DNA of 64,000 nt from Rubrimonas cliftonensis. Lineage in GTDB: Bacteria; Pseudomonadota; Alphaproteobacteria; Rhodobacterales; Rhodobacteraceae. Below, piece after piece: positions 52,743 to 62,007 of this stretch. The notes under the pieces were generated by a model, which saw only the letters and a program-made list of their open reading frames with translations, was not told the origin of the DNA and ran no database searches. Made by a program: the position numbers and the translations under genes. The DNA is taken from NCBI RefSeq assembly GCF_900107585.1, contig NZ_FNQM01000005.1:186001-250000 (forward strand). The letters are read 5' to 3'. Positions within the stretch are counted from its first letter, which is position 1. Each line of letters starts with the position of its first letter.

Positions 52743-55472
52743 ATGAGCACCATCACCCGATCCGAACTGCTCGCCAAGCTCACGCCCCCCGCCCGGAAGG
52801 CGGTGGAGAACGGGATGCGCTCGGCCAAGCTCCGCGGCAACCCCTATGTCGAGCTCGTGCACTGGATCGAGCAGATGGCGCTGATCGACGGCGGCGACTT
52901 CCAGAAGATCGCGCAGCATTTCGGGGTGGACGCCTCGCGGCTGGCCGCCGACCTGACGCGCGCGGTGGACGCGCTGCCGCGCGGCTCCTCCTCGATCTCC
53001 GACATCTCCGACCATCTGTTCGACGCGGTGGAGCGGGGCTGGGTGCAGGGCGCGATGCGGCTGCAGGCGGACCGGGTGCGCTCGGGCCATGTGCTCTACG
53101 GCATTCTCGCGACGCCGCGGCTTGAGCGGCTGCTGCTGGCCATGTCGCCGGAGTTCGAGAAGGTGAAGACCGAGGATCTGGCGGCCGCCCTGCCCGGCAT
53201 CGTGAAGGGCTCGACCGAGGGCGGCGACGCAGCCGCGCCGGGCGGGCAGGGCGCGCCGTCGGCGCCGCCGCCGGAGGGCGGCTCGGCGCTCAAGACCTAC
53301 GCGACCGACCTCACCGAGCGCGCCGCCCAGGGCAAGATCGACCCGATCGTCGGCCGCGACCCCGAGATCCGCCAGATCGTCAACATCCTGATGCGCCGGC
53401 GGCAGAACAACCCGATCCTCACCGGCGAGGCGGGCGTCGGCAAGACCGCCGTGGTGGAGGGCTTCGCCCTGCGGCTGGCGCGCGGCGACGTGCCGCCGCA
53501 GCTGCGGGACGTCTCGCTGCTGATGCTCGACATCGGCCTGCTGCAGGCCGGCGCCTCGATGAAGGGCGAGTTCGAGAACCGGCTGCGCCAGGTCATCGAG
53601 GAGGTGCAGTCCTCCGAGAAGCCCATCATCCTGTTCATCGACGAGGCGCACACGCTGATCGGCGCCGGCGGCGCGGCGGGCACGGGGGATGCGGCGAACC
53701 TGCTGAAGCCCGCGCTGGCGCGCGGCGAGCTGCGCACCATCGCGGCGACCACCTGGGCCGAGTACAAGAAGCACATCGAGAAGGATCCCGCGCTCACCCG
53801 TCGCTTCGAGGTGGTCAAGATCGAGGAGCCGACCGAGGAGCGCGCGCTCCTGATGATGCGCGGCGTCGCCTCGACGCTGGAGAAGCACCACCGCATCCAG
53901 ATCCTCGACGCTGCGCTTGAGGCGTCGGTCCAGCTCTCCAACCGCTACATTCCCGCCCGACAGCTTCCCGACAAGGCGGTGAGCCTGCTCGACACCGCCT
54001 GCGCCCGCGTCGCGGTCAGCCAGCACGCGGTGCCGGCGCAGGTGGAGGACGCGCGCCGGCGCATCGAGGCGCTTGAGGTCGAGAAGGGCATCCTCCTGCG
54101 CGAGATCGCCGTCGGCATCCCGCGCGAGGACCGCGCCGCGGCGGTGGAGACCGAGATCGCCGCCGAGAAGGCCGATCTGGCTGAAATCGAGCAGCGCTGG
54201 GAAACCGAGCAGGCGATGGTCGCCGAGATCCTCGACCTGCGCGCGCGCCTGCGCGGCGACGACCGGCCCATCGACAAGACCGGCACGCCGCTGGAGGCCG
54301 CCGCCGACGCGGCGGCGCAGGCCGAGGAGGCCGCCGAGGCCGCCGTCGACCCTGACGCGCCGCCGCCGCTGTCGGACGCCGAGCGCGCCGATACGCTTGC
54401 GGCGCTTCAGGGCAAGCTCGGCGCGCTGGCCGACCTGCAGGGCGACGAGCCGCTGATCCTGCCGACGGTGGACCGCGCGGCGGTCGCGGCGGTGGTGGAG
54501 GAATGGACCGGCATTCCCGTCGGCCGCATGGTCTCCGACCAGCTGACCACGGTGCTGGAGCTGCCGACCATCCTCAACCAGCGCGTCGTCGGCCAGGACC
54601 ACGCGATGGAGATGATCGCCAAGCGCATCCAGACCTCGCGCGCCGGGCTCACGGCGCCGGAGAAGCCCATCGGCGTGTTCCTGCTGGCCGGACCCTCCGG
54701 CGTCGGCAAGACCGAGACGGCGCTGGCGCTGGCCGAAGCGCTCTATGGCGGCGAGCAGAACCTCATCACCATCAACATGAGCGAGTTCCAGGAGGCGCAC
54801 ACCGTCTCCACGCTCAAGGGCGCGCCTCCGGGCTATGTCGGCTACGGCGAGGGCGGCGTGCTGACCGAGGCGGTGCGGCGGCGGCCCTACGCCACGGTGC
54901 TGCTCGACGAGGTGGAGAAGGCGCATTCCGACGTCCACGAGATCTTCTTCCAGGTGTTCGACAAGGGCACGATGGAGGATGGCGAGGGCCGGCGGATCGA
55001 CTTCAAGAACACGCTGATCCTGCTGACGTCGAACGTCGGCTCCGACCTCATCATGAAGCTCTGCGAAGACCCCGAGCTGATGCCCGACCCCGAGGGCATC
55101 GCCAAGGCGATGCGCCCGGAACTTCTCAAGGTGTTCCCCGCCGCGTTGCTGGGGCGCGTCGTGGTGATCCCCTACTTCCCGCTCAACGACACGATGATCG
55201 ACAGCATCGCCAAGCTGAAGCTGCGCTCGATCCAACGCCGGGTGAAGGCGGCGCATGGCGCCACCTTCGAGTATTCCGACGCGGTGCTGGAGCTGATCCG
55301 GGCGCGCTGCACCGAGTTGGAGAGCGGCGGCCGCATGATCGACGCGGTGCTGACCAACACGATGCTGCCGCGCATCTCCCAGGAGGTGCTGAACCGCATG
55401 GCCGAGAAGCAGCCGATGAGCCGCATCGCCGTAGACGTCAGGGACGGCGAGTTCATCTACGAGGTCGCCTGA
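52743..55472 (+). CDS. clpV: T6SS sheath-disassembly ATPase ClpV (TssH)
   Basis: ClpV is the AAA+ unfoldase that recycles contracted TssBC sheaths. The 909-residue protein has a Clp_N domain (~1-150; ITRSELLAKLTPPARKAV). AAA-1 has Walker A GEAGVGKTA (~227) and FIDEAHTLIGAGG. A coiled-coil middle domain with an Ala/Glu insert follows. AAA-2 has GPSGVGKTE (~649) and LLDEVEKAH, then the ClpB-D2 small domain. The ATG at 52743 is ~80 bases after tssG; the long frame upstream is a shadow of tssG. A hairpin follows the stop. Confidence 0.97.
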   Translation: MSTITRSELLAKLTPPARKAVENGMRSAKLRGNPYVELVHWIEQMALIDGGDFQKIAQHFGVDASRLAADLTRAVDALPRGSSSISDISDHLFDAVERGWVQGAMRLQADRVRSGHVLYGILATPRLERLLLAMSPEFEKVKTEDLAAALPGIVKGSTEGGDAAAPGGQGAPSAPPPEGGSALKTYATDLTERAAQGKIDPIVGRDPEIRQIVNILMRRRQNNPILTGEAGVGKTAVVEGFALRLARGDVPPQLRDVSLLMLDIGLLQAGASMKGEFENRLRQVIEEVQSSEKPIILFIDEAHTLIGAGGAAGTGDAANLLKPALARGELRTIAATTWAEYKKHIEKDPALTRRFEVVKIEEPTEERALLMMRGVASTLEKHHRIQILDAALEASVQLSNRYIPARQLPDKAVSLLDTACARVAVSQHAVPAQVEDARRRIEALEVEKGILLREIAVGIPREDRAAAVETEIAAEKADLAEIEQRWETEQAMVAEILDLRARLRGDDRPIDKTGTPLEAAADAAAQAEEAAEAAVDPDAPPPLSDAERADTLAALQGKLGALADLQGDEPLILPTVDRAAVAAVVEEWTGIPVGRMVSDQLTTVLELPTILNQRVVGQDHAMEMIAKRIQTSRAGLTAPEKPIGVFLLAGPSGVGKTETALALAEALYGGEQNLITINMSEFQEAHTVSTLKGAPPGYVGYGEGGVLTEAVRRRPYATVLLDEVEKAHSDVHEIFFQVFDKGTMEDGEGRRIDFKNTLILLTSNVGSDLIMKLCEDPELMPDPEGIAKAMRPELLKVFPAALLGRVVVIPYFPLNDTMIDSIAKLKLRSIQRRVKAAHGATFEYSDAVLELIRARCTELESGGRMIDAVLTNTMLPRISQEVLNRMAEKQPMSRIAVDVRDGEFIYEVA

Positions 55473-55481
55473 TGCGAAAAG

Positions 55482-55507
55482 GGCCGCCGCCCGGATGAGC
55501 GGCGGCC
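55482..55507 (+). terminator. Hairpin downstream of clpV
   Basis: GGCCGCCGC-N8-GCGGCGGCC is a perfect 9-base stem 10 bases after the clpV stop. No T-run follows; it probably ends or protects the right-arm T6SS transcript. Confidence 0.5.
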
Positions 55508-55635
55508 GCGCGGGGCGCCGATGGCGCGACACGCTCCTGCGCCGAAGGCGCGACATGACTTGGCGCGTCATGACCTGGGGAGAAAGGCGCGGCGCGCTCA
55601 GGCGGCGCCGCGCTTCCGATGCGAAGCGTCCCCCG

Positions 55636-56448
55636 TCAGTCCTTCACGAGCCGGAGGTGGCCGCGGCGCACTTCGCCGGTGCGCTCGCCGGCCCCGTCGA
55701 TGGCCCGCAGGCCGCCGGTCTGGGCGGTCGTCGGGGCGGCGGTCGAGTGATCGGCGGCCGGGTGGGCGGCTGCGGGCGTCTCGCGCGTCGCCTCGACCAG
55801 CGGCGACGCCTCAGCGGAGTCGCCCAGCCGCTCGATGATGCTGCGCGTCACACGCGCCGCCACGGCCTCCTGCGGAGAGGAGACCTCGGTCGCCACGTCC
55901 AGCACGCGCACCTTCTCTACGTCGAGCAGGAACGGGCAGGGGACGGCGGCGGGCGGGTCGATCAGCCAGAGGCCGGTGAGCACGCGGTCGATGCGGCCGA
56001 AATCGCTGCGCATCGGCAGGAACACCATCTCGAAAGCGGTGGACTGGCCGTCCGCGGCCCGCGCGGCGCCCTCGAGCACGGCGACGGCCGGCTCGGCCAC
56101 CACGCGGTTGAGCGCGGCCTGGACATGGTTGCGCGTCGGGCCCGCCACCATCGAGAGCGCGCTCATCCCGCGCAACTCCAGCCCGAACCAGCGGTTCAGG
56201 CGGTCGCCGGCGATCCGGATGCGGAAGTTGGAGGGGCCGACATGCTCGAAGATCGCCAGGAACGGCGCCTTGGAGCCGATCTTGCCGGCGTCCAGCTCGG
56301 CGCGGAAAGGCGCCGGCCGCCCGCCCCGCAGGGCGGACCACATGGCGTGGAGGCCGGCGGCCTCCGGGTGTTTCAAAGCGGCCGTCCCGTTTTCGGACAT
56401 CTGTTCCACTTCGATACGACGTTCATCGGCGTCACAGTCGCTCCACAT
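55636..56448 (-). CDS. PAS-domain protein (PAS_5 type)
   Basis: A ~270-residue soluble protein. The N-terminal PAS_5-like domain has LHAMWSALRGGRPAPFRAELD, FLAIFEHVGPSNFRIRIAGD and LNRWFGLELRGMSALSM. A ~60-residue disordered Ala/Thr/His tract and a conserved-looking HLRLVKD C-terminal tip follow. Homologues are common in alphaproteobacteria as stand-alone PAS proteins, some tied to cell-cycle or motility control. Start choices are the ATG at 56448 (GGAG 9 bases away) or 56400. It is convergent with clpV and divergent from yicC. Confidence 0.8.
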   Translation of the reverse strand: MWSDCDADERRIEVEQMSENGTAALKHPEAAGLHAMWSALRGGRPAPFRAELDAGKIGSKAPFLAIFEHVGPSNFRIRIAGDRLNRWFGLELRGMSALSMVAGPTRNHVQAALNRVVAEPAVAVLEGAARAADGQSTAFEMVFLPMRSDFGRIDRVLTGLWLIDPPAAVPCPFLLDVEKVRVLDVATEVSSPQEAVAARVTRSIIERLGDSAEASPLVEATRETPAAAHPAADHSTAAPTTAQTGGLRAIDGAGERTGEVRRGHLRLVKD

Positions 56449-56614
56449 TGCACCAGCACTCCATAAAGTTAAAGGTTTCACAACGTGCGGCCCGGTTCCA
56501 GCGCAATGCGGAGCGGACTTTCGGAAAAACTGTAGCAAAAGCCGTGCCAGTCGGTTGCGCGCGCCCCGTCGGTTGTCGCAGATAGGGCCAGACGAGATGG
56601 GGCGCTCGCAGCGG

Positions 56615-57514
56615 ATGACGCTTTACAGCATGACAGGCTTCGCCGAGGCCGCCGGCGGCGTCGAGGGCCTCGCCTGGCGCTGGGAGGCGCGGAGCGTGAA
56701 CGGCCGCGGACTGGACCTGCGGCTGCGCCTCCCCGAGGGGTGGGAGTCGCTCGAACCCGAGTTGCGCCGGCGCGTCGGCCAGGCGGTCTCGCGCGGCTCC
56801 GTCACCATAGGTCTCAGGGTGGAGCATGCCGGGGCGTCCGCCGCGATGGCGCTCGATCGCGAGGCGCTGGCCGAGGCGGTCGCCGCGCTCGTCGTGGTGC
56901 GGGACGCCGCGCGCGCCGCCGGGCTGGAGGTCGCGCCCGTCTCCGCCGAGCGCCTGCTGCAGATCGCTGGCGCGCAGTCGGCCGAGCCGCAGCGCCGCCG
57001 CGCGCCGGACGAGGCGGCGATGGGCGCCGCGCTCGACAGCCTCGATGCGCTGATCGCCGGGCTGGCGGAGACGCGGGCGCGCGAGGGCGCGGCGCTCGGC
57101 GCCTCGCTCGGCGGCGTGCTCGACGCCATGGAGGCGCAGGCGCGGGCCGCGCGGGCCGCCCATGCGGCGCAGACCGACGCCGCGCCCGAGCGCCTGCGCG
57201 CCCGCGTCGCGGCGCTGACGGGCGCCGGCGCGACGACGCCGCCGGAGCGGCTCGCCGCCGAGCTGGCGCTGCTGGCGGTGAAGGCCGACGTCGCCGAGGA
57301 GCTCGACCGGCTCGACGCCCATCTCGCCGCCGCGCGCGCCCTGCTGGCGCGTGGCGGCGCCGTCGGCCGGGAGCTCGACTTTCTCACCCAGGAGTTCAAC
57401 CGCGAGGCCGGCACGCTGTGCGCGAAGGCCGAGAGCCCGGCGCTGACCGAGGCGGGGCTTGCGATGAAGGTGCTGATCGACAGGCTTCGCGAGCAGGCCC
57501 AGAACCTCCAATGA
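56615..57514 (+). CDS. YicC family endoribonuclease-like protein
   Basis: The 299-residue product starts MTLYSMTGFAEAAG, the hallmark YicC N-terminus, has EARSVNGRGLDLRLRLPEGW, and ends with FLTQEFNREAGTLCAKAES and KVLIDRLREQAQNLQ. YicC proteins have been reported to act as endoribonucleases affecting small RNAs. The ATG at 56615 fits family starts; an ATG at 56597 adds six residues. It is followed 25 bases later by gmk, a widely conserved pairing. Confidence 0.92.
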   Translation: MTLYSMTGFAEAAGGVEGLAWRWEARSVNGRGLDLRLRLPEGWESLEPELRRRVGQAVSRGSVTIGLRVEHAGASAAMALDREALAEAVAALVVVRDAARAAGLEVAPVSAERLLQIAGAQSAEPQRRRAPDEAAMGAALDSLDALIAGLAETRAREGAALGASLGGVLDAMEAQARAARAAHAAQTDAAPERLRARVAALTGAGATTPPERLAAELALLAVKADVAEELDRLDAHLAAARALLARGGAVGRELDFLTQEFNREAGTLCAKAESPALTEAGLAMKVLIDRLREQAQNLQ

Positions 57515-57539
57515 CACGTCACAGCCCGGAGCGTCCCCG

Positions 57540-58166
57540 ATGAGCGCCATCTCCCGTCGCGGCGCGCTTTTCGTGCTTTCCTCCCCCTCCGGCGCCGGCA
57601 AGACGACGCTGGCGCGGCGGCTGCTGGTCGAAAGCCCCGGCCTGACGCTCTCGGTCTCCGCCACGACCCGGCCGAAGCGCGAGGGCGAGGTGGACGGCGC
57701 CGACTATCACTTCGTCACGCCGGAGGGCTTCGCCGCCATGGCCGCCGGAGGCGCGCTGCTGGAGCACGCCGAGGTGTTCGGCCTGCGCTACGGCACGCCG
57801 CGCGCGCCGGTGGAGACATGGCTGGCCGAAGGCCGCGACGTGCTGTTCGACGTCGACTGGCAGGGCGCCCGCCAGCTTCGCGGCAGCGCGCTGGGCGCGG
57901 ACGTCGCGAGCGTGTTCATCCTTCCCCCCTCCATCGCCGAACTCGACCGCCGCCTGCGCGCGCGCAATCTCGACGCGCCGGAGACCGTGGCGCGGCGCAT
58001 GGCCAAGGCGCGCGACGAGATCGCGCATTGCCCTGAATACGACTATGTCGTGGTCAATGACGATCTCGACGCCAGCGCCGCGACGCTGCGCGCCATCCTC
58101 GCCGCGGAACGCGCCAGACGCGCGCGCCTGACCGGACTGGACGCCTTCCTCGCCGACCTGACATGA
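57540..58166 (+). CDS. gmk: Guanylate kinase Gmk
   Basis: Gmk phosphorylates GMP to GDP in nucleotide synthesis. The 208-residue protein has the P-loop SPSGAGKT (15-22), SVSATTRPKREGEVDGADYHF (GMP site, ~38-58), LFDVDWQGARQLR and a C-terminal helix. All catalytic elements are present. The stop overlaps the next ATG (ATGA). Confidence 0.97.
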   Translation: MSAISRRGALFVLSSPSGAGKTTLARRLLVESPGLTLSVSATTRPKREGEVDGADYHFVTPEGFAAMAAGGALLEHAEVFGLRYGTPRAPVETWLAEGRDVLFDVDWQGARQLRGSALGADVASVFILPPSIAELDRRLRARNLDAPETVARRMAKARDEIAHCPEYDYVVVNDDLDASAATLRAILAAERARRARLTGLDAFLADLT

Positions 58167-58726
58167 AATTTGGATTGACGCCGATGGAACTGCTCTCGCT
58201 CGACGGGCTCAGCCCGCAAACACCCGAAGACGGCGATGTGTTCATCGCGCCGGGCGCGCGCGTGATCGGGCGGGTCACGCTCGGCGCCGCGTCGAGCGTG
58301 TGGTTCAACGCCGTCCTGCGCGGCGACGGCGAGGCCATCCTCATCGGGGCCGGCAGCAACATCCAGGACAACAGCACCGTCCACACCGATCCGGGCTGCC
58401 CCGTGGAGGTCGGCGAGAACGTCACGGTCGGCCACCGCGCCATCCTCCACGGCTGCAAGGTCGGCGACGGCGCGCTGATCGGCATGGGCGCCGTCGTGCT
58501 GAACCGCGCCGTCATCGGGCCGCGCAGCCTCGTGGGCGCCAACGCGCTGATCACCGAGGACAAGGTGTTCCCCGAGGGCGTGCTGATCATCGGCTCGCCG
58601 GCCAAGGTCGTGCGCGACCTGACGCCGGAGGAGATCGCGGGCCTCGCCGGCTCGGCGGAGCGCTATCGCTGGAACGCGCGGCGGTTCCGCTCCGGCCTCG
58701 TTCGCGCCGAGCGTCGCCCCGCCTGA
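58163..58726 (+). CDS. Gamma carbonic anhydrase-like hexapeptide protein
   Basis: The 187-residue left-handed beta-helix protein of the gamma-CA/YrdA/PaaY type has metal-binding histidines at 74 (STVHTDPG), 91 (VGHRAILHG) and 96. The conserved NIQDNSTVH and GSPAKVVRDL segments are intact. It may bind zinc and hydrate CO2 weakly; the physiological role is unproven. The start overlaps the gmk stop; an internal ATG at 58184 is another possible start. Confidence 0.9.
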   Translation: MKFGLTPMELLSLDGLSPQTPEDGDVFIAPGARVIGRVTLGAASSVWFNAVLRGDGEAILIGAGSNIQDNSTVHTDPGCPVEVGENVTVGHRAILHGCKVGDGALIGMGAVVLNRAVIGPRSLVGANALITEDKVFPEGVLIIGSPAKVVRDLTPEEIAGLAGSAERYRWNARRFRSGLVRAERRPA

Positions 58727-58742
58727 GAATGGCCGCGGCCGG

Positions 58743-59345
58743 TCAGCCGGCCCTGCGGGCGATGAGCGAGAGCGCGGCCTCGTCCTGAACGATGGCGACC
58801 GAGCGCCCCATGGAGCGGGCGTGCGCCGCGAGAAGCGCGACGTGGGCCTCCCGCGGCGCGGTCGCGACGGCGGCGGGGTCGCTGAGCAGCGCGGCGCACT
58901 CCGTCGGCATCCCGAGACGGGCGCCGCTCACCCGGGCGCCCGTGTCGCCGCCCAGCGACATCTCGATGGCGCCCCCGATCGGCGACGCGGTGACGGCGGC
59001 CATCGCCAGCAGCAGCGCGAGCTTCGCCTCGGCGCGCGGCGTCGCGTCGCCGCCTGACGGCCACACCACCCGGTGACGGCCCGCGCTGAAATAGGCGCGC
59101 GCGATGGCGCCGAGCTCCGAGGGCGAAATCGCCGCGGCGTCCTCGGTCACGGCCCCGAACGCGATGCGGAAATAGCCCAGCGCGGCCAGCGCCGTGCGTG
59201 CGCTGTCATTCAGGAGCGAGGCGATTTCAGGGTCGACGCCGCCCTCGAGCAGCTCGACGCCATTGCTCACCGCCCCTACGGGACTTATGAGGTCGTGACA
59301 GATGCGCGAACACAACAATGCCGCCAGATCGGGAGCGTTCGCCAT
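58743..59345 (-). CDS. chpT: Histidine phosphotransferase ChpT-like
   Basis: ChpT passes phosphate from CckA to CtrA and CpdR in alphaproteobacterial cell-cycle control. The 200-residue protein has the phospho-accepting His17 in CSRICHDLISPVGAVSNGVELL, a DHp-like two-helix region, and a degenerate Bergerat-type fold. The length fits. In Rhodobacterales this pathway instead governs motility, gene-transfer agents and quorum responses. It diverges from the DUF3553 gene with only 33 bases between start codons. Confidence 0.9.
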   Translation of the reverse strand: MANAPDLAALLCSRICHDLISPVGAVSNGVELLEGGVDPEIASLLNDSARTALAALGYFRIAFGAVTEDAAAISPSELGAIARAYFSAGRHRVVWPSGGDATPRAEAKLALLLAMAAVTASPIGGAIEMSLGGDTGARVSGARLGMPTECAALLSDPAAVATAPREAHVALLAAHARSMGRSVAIVQDEAALSLIARRAG

Positions 59346-59378
59346 GTCGTCACCATCCTTCGCCGGGGTTCCGGCGCC

Positions 59379-59558
59379 ATGAGCCAGTTTCTGGAAGTCG
59401 GCGCCATCGTTCGCTTGCCGGCGCGACCCGAGTGGGGCCGCGGCCAGATCCAGTCTCTCGTCGGGCGCCGCGTCACGGTCAATTTCGAGGATGCCGGCAA
59501 GGTCGTGCTCGATCTCGATACGGCGACGCTTGAGGTGATGACGCCTGACTGGTTGTGA
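59379..59558 (+). CDS. DUF3553 small protein
   Basis: The 59-residue protein is a single DUF3553 domain: FLEVGAIVRLPARPEWGRGQ, GRRVTVNFEDAGKVVLDL. The fold resembles a small SH3/Tudor-like barrel; the function is unknown. It often neighbours chpT in Rhodobacterales, which supports both calls. A short gene, but the domain is clear. Confidence 0.88.
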   Translation: MSQFLEVGAIVRLPARPEWGRGQIQSLVGRRVTVNFEDAGKVVLDLDTATLEVMTPDWL

Positions 59559-59752
59559 TTCTGCTTGAATTGCCTGGGATGATCAACCGCAGGAGGCACG
59601 GGGCGCCTTTTGCTCGCGCGGCGTGGCCCGGTTGCGCCGGCGCCGGGGCTTGCCTAAGAGGGGCGACCGTGCGCGGGCGCGCCGGCGGGCAGGCGTGCGA
59701 CGGCGCGCCCGCGCCCGGCGCGAGAGGGCGCCAGTGATCGGAGGGGCGCCTG

Positions 59753-60556
59753 GTGCGCATTGAAGCGGGTCGGTTCACGGTGAGGCTGGCGGAAAGCGAT
59801 GCCGACGTCGCCGCCGCGCAGCGCCTGCGCTATCGCGTTTTCGTGGAGGAGATGGGGGCGCACGCCTCCCCGGAAGAACACGAGGCGCGCTGCGAGCGCG
59901 ACGAGTTCGATCCCTATTTCGACCATCTTCTGCTGATCGACAACGAGGCCGCCTCCGAAGACCCGATGGACAAGGTGGCCGGCGCCTACCGTCTGATGAC
60001 CGGCGACATGGCCCGGCGGGGCATCGGCTTCTACGGCGCCAGCGAGTATGACCTCGGCAGGCTGGTGGACTACCCCCGCGAGACGCTGGAGCTCGGCCGC
60101 TCCTGCGTCAGCGCCGAGCACCGCGGCGGGGCGGGGATGCACCTGCTGTGGACCGGCCTTGGGCAGTATGTCGCCGAGCGCAACGTCGAGATCATGTTCG
60201 GCGTGGCGAGCTTCCATGGCGCCGACGTCGCGCCCCTCGCCCAGCCGCTCTCGCATCTGCACTACAACCACCTCGCGCCGGAGGATCTGCGCGTGCGCGC
60301 GCTGCCGGAGCACTTCACGGCGATGGACATCCTGCCGCCCGACGAGGTGAACCGCGCCGAGGCGCTGCGGCTGATCCCCGCGCTCATCAAGGCCTACCTT
60401 CGGCTTGGCGGGTTCGTGGGCGAGGGCGCCTATGTCGACCGCGACTTCAACACCGTCGACGTCTGCCTGCTGATGGACACCAGCCGCATGGTGCAGCGCT
60501 ACCGCTCCTTCTACTCCCGCGCCGACCGCGGCTCGGCGGCGCGCGTCCTGGGCTGA
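59753..60556 (+). CDS. olsB: Ornithine-acyl-ACP N-acyltransferase OlsB
   Basis: OlsB makes lyso-ornithine lipid by N-acylating ornithine with 3-hydroxyacyl-ACP. The 267-residue GNAT-fold protein has RLRYRVFVEEMGAHAS, DPYFDHLLLID, YRLMTGDMARRGIGFYGASEYDL (around residues 80-103), and ELGRSCVSAEHRGG. It starts with GTG at 59753, preceded by GGAGGGG 6 bases away. olsA follows after 12 bases. Ornithine lipids are phosphorus-free membrane lipids important under phosphate shortage. Confidence 0.93.
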   Translation: MRIEAGRFTVRLAESDADVAAAQRLRYRVFVEEMGAHASPEEHEARCERDEFDPYFDHLLLIDNEAASEDPMDKVAGAYRLMTGDMARRGIGFYGASEYDLGRLVDYPRETLELGRSCVSAEHRGGAGMHLLWTGLGQYVAERNVEIMFGVASFHGADVAPLAQPLSHLHYNHLAPEDLRVRALPEHFTAMDILPPDEVNRAEALRLIPALIKAYLRLGGFVGEGAYVDRDFNTVDVCLLMDTSRMVQRYRSFYSRADRGSAARVLG

Positions 60557-60568
60557 GGAGCTGCCCCG

Positions 60569-61384
60569 TTGAGCGTCACCTGGAACGACGCGGCGCCGCC
60601 CGACCTGCCGCCGCTGACGCCCGCCGAGCGCCTGCGCGGCGGCGTCCGCGTGGCGGCGATGCTGGCTCTGACCGCCGTCTGCCTGACGCTTTTTCTCATC
60701 CTGCGCTTCGTGCGGCGGCGGCTGTTCCGCGGCTTCAAGGCGCAGTTCTGGGTGGCGCGCGTCTGGGCGCGGGCGATGCTGCGGCTGATCGGCGTGCGCC
60801 GGCGCGTGATCGGCGCCCCGATCCGCGGCGGCGGGGTCTGGCTGGCGAACCATGCGAGCTGGTCCGACATCCTCGCCCTGCGCTCGGCGCGGCTGGTGAA
60901 CTTCGTTTCCAAGGCCGAGGTGCGCGCCTGGCCGGGGATCGGCTGGATCGCCGAGGTCGCCGACACGGTGTTCATCGAGCGTCGCCGCAGCCGCGCCCAC
61001 GACCATCGCGGCGTCCTCGCCGACCGGCTCAGGGGCGGGCAGCTCCTGTGCATCTTCCCCGAAGGCACCTCCTCGGACGGGCTGCGCGTGCTGCCGTTCA
61101 AGAGCTCGCTGCTGGCTGCGCTCTACGAGCCGGGCATGCCCGCCGACGCCAGGGTGCAGCCCGTCACGCTGAACTGGATCGCGGCGCCGGGGCTGCCGCG
61201 GGAGTTCTACGGCTGGTGGGGCTCGATGCCGTTCGAAGGCCACATCTGGGAGATCGCCTGCCGCAGCCGTGGCGGGGTGGTCGAGATCGTGTTCCACGCC
61301 CCGTGCAGCGTGCACGATGTCGGCGACCGCAAGGCCATGACGCGCTGGGCGGAGGAGACGGTGCGCGCCGCCAAGAGCAGCTAG
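60569..61384 (+). CDS. olsA: Lyso-ornithine lipid O-acyltransferase OlsA
   Basis: OlsA adds the second acyl chain to lyso-ornithine lipid. The 271-residue PlsC-type acyltransferase has one N-terminal transmembrane helix (~28-47), the NHASWSD catalytic box (94-100, His95/Asp100), and FPEGTSSDGLRVLPFKSS. The start is TTG at 60569 with GAGGAG 8 bases upstream, an unusual codon but required for the close coupling to olsB. It ends head-to-tail with the thiE-like gene on the other strand: the two stops share the bases CTAG. Confidence 0.92.
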   Translation: MSVTWNDAAPPDLPPLTPAERLRGGVRVAAMLALTAVCLTLFLILRFVRRRLFRGFKAQFWVARVWARAMLRLIGVRRRVIGAPIRGGGVWLANHASWSDILALRSARLVNFVSKAEVRAWPGIGWIAEVADTVFIERRRSRAHDHRGVLADRLRGGQLLCIFPEGTSSDGLRVLPFKSSLLAALYEPGMPADARVQPVTLNWIAAPGLPREFYGWWGSMPFEGHIWEIACRSRGGVVEIVFHAPCSVHDVGDRKAMTRWAEETVRAAKSS

Positions 61385-62007
61385 CCCGCCGCGCCGCGGT
61401 CGAGCGCCGCGGCGTAGGCGGCGACCGCGGCCGCCGGCCCGTCGGGCGCCGACCAGACGCTGAAGCGCGGAGCCACGAAGTCGGCCGTCGCCGCCAGTCC
61501 GCGCGCAATCTCGGGCGTCAGCCCGCCTTCCGCGACGCAGGGCGTCTCGATCACCTCCGCCCACCAGGCGAAGAGTTCCGCGTCGGCCTCCGCCCCGTCG
61601 CCGAGCGCCCCGGCGCGCACCGGGCCCAGGCTCACATAGTCGGCGCCCGCCTCGGCCGCGACCATGCCGCGGTGGCGCGAGGCGCCGGCGGCGGCCCCGA
61701 CGACCGCGTCCGCCCCGAGCGCGTCGCGCGCCGCGCGCACGGCGTTCGCCGAGCCGTCGGGCAAATGCACGCCGTCGAGGCCCAGCGGCTTCACCAGGCG
61801 GACATGGCGCGCGATCACCAGCGGCACGTCGCGCCCGGCGCAGACCGGCCGCAGCGCCTCGGCGGCGGCGCGCAGCTCCGCTTCGCCGGCCTCCAGCGCG
61901 AGTCTGACGCAGGCGACGTCCGCCGCGTCGAGCGCCGCCGCCAGCACGTCGGCGAAGGCGGCCGGGGCGAAGGCGGGGGGCGTGACGAGGTAGAGGCGCG
62001 CGCTCAT
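61381..62007 (-). CDS. ThiE/TenI-like thiamine phosphate synthase family protein
   Basis: The 208-residue TIM-barrel protein of the ThiE/TenI family has LYLVTPPAFAPAAF, GLDGVHLPDGSANAV and DYVSLGPVRAG. Typical ThiE carries the QLR-x-K phosphate/substrate motif and GPIFxTxTK; here these are VRLALEAGEA and SLGPVRAG, so key binding residues appear replaced. It may be a TenI-like or divergent enzyme rather than true ThiE. The stop lies 4 bases over the olsA stop on the other strand. The start at 62007 overlaps the upstream cupin stop. Confidence 0.8.
   Translation of the reverse strand: MSARLYLVTPPAFAPAAFADVLAAALDAADVACVRLALEAGEAELRAAAEALRPVCAGRDVPLVIARHVRLVKPLGLDGVHLPDGSANAVRAARDALGADAVVGAAAGASRHRGMVAAEAGADYVSLGPVRAGALGDGAEADAELFAWWAEVIETPCVAEGGLTPEIARGLAATADFVAPRFSVWSAPDGPAAAVAAYAAALDRGAAG

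Noticed and set aside
51672-55571. A ~1300-residue minus-strand frame opposite tssG and clpV
   Set aside because: It is a shadow of ClpV and TssG with strongly biased composition and no domains.
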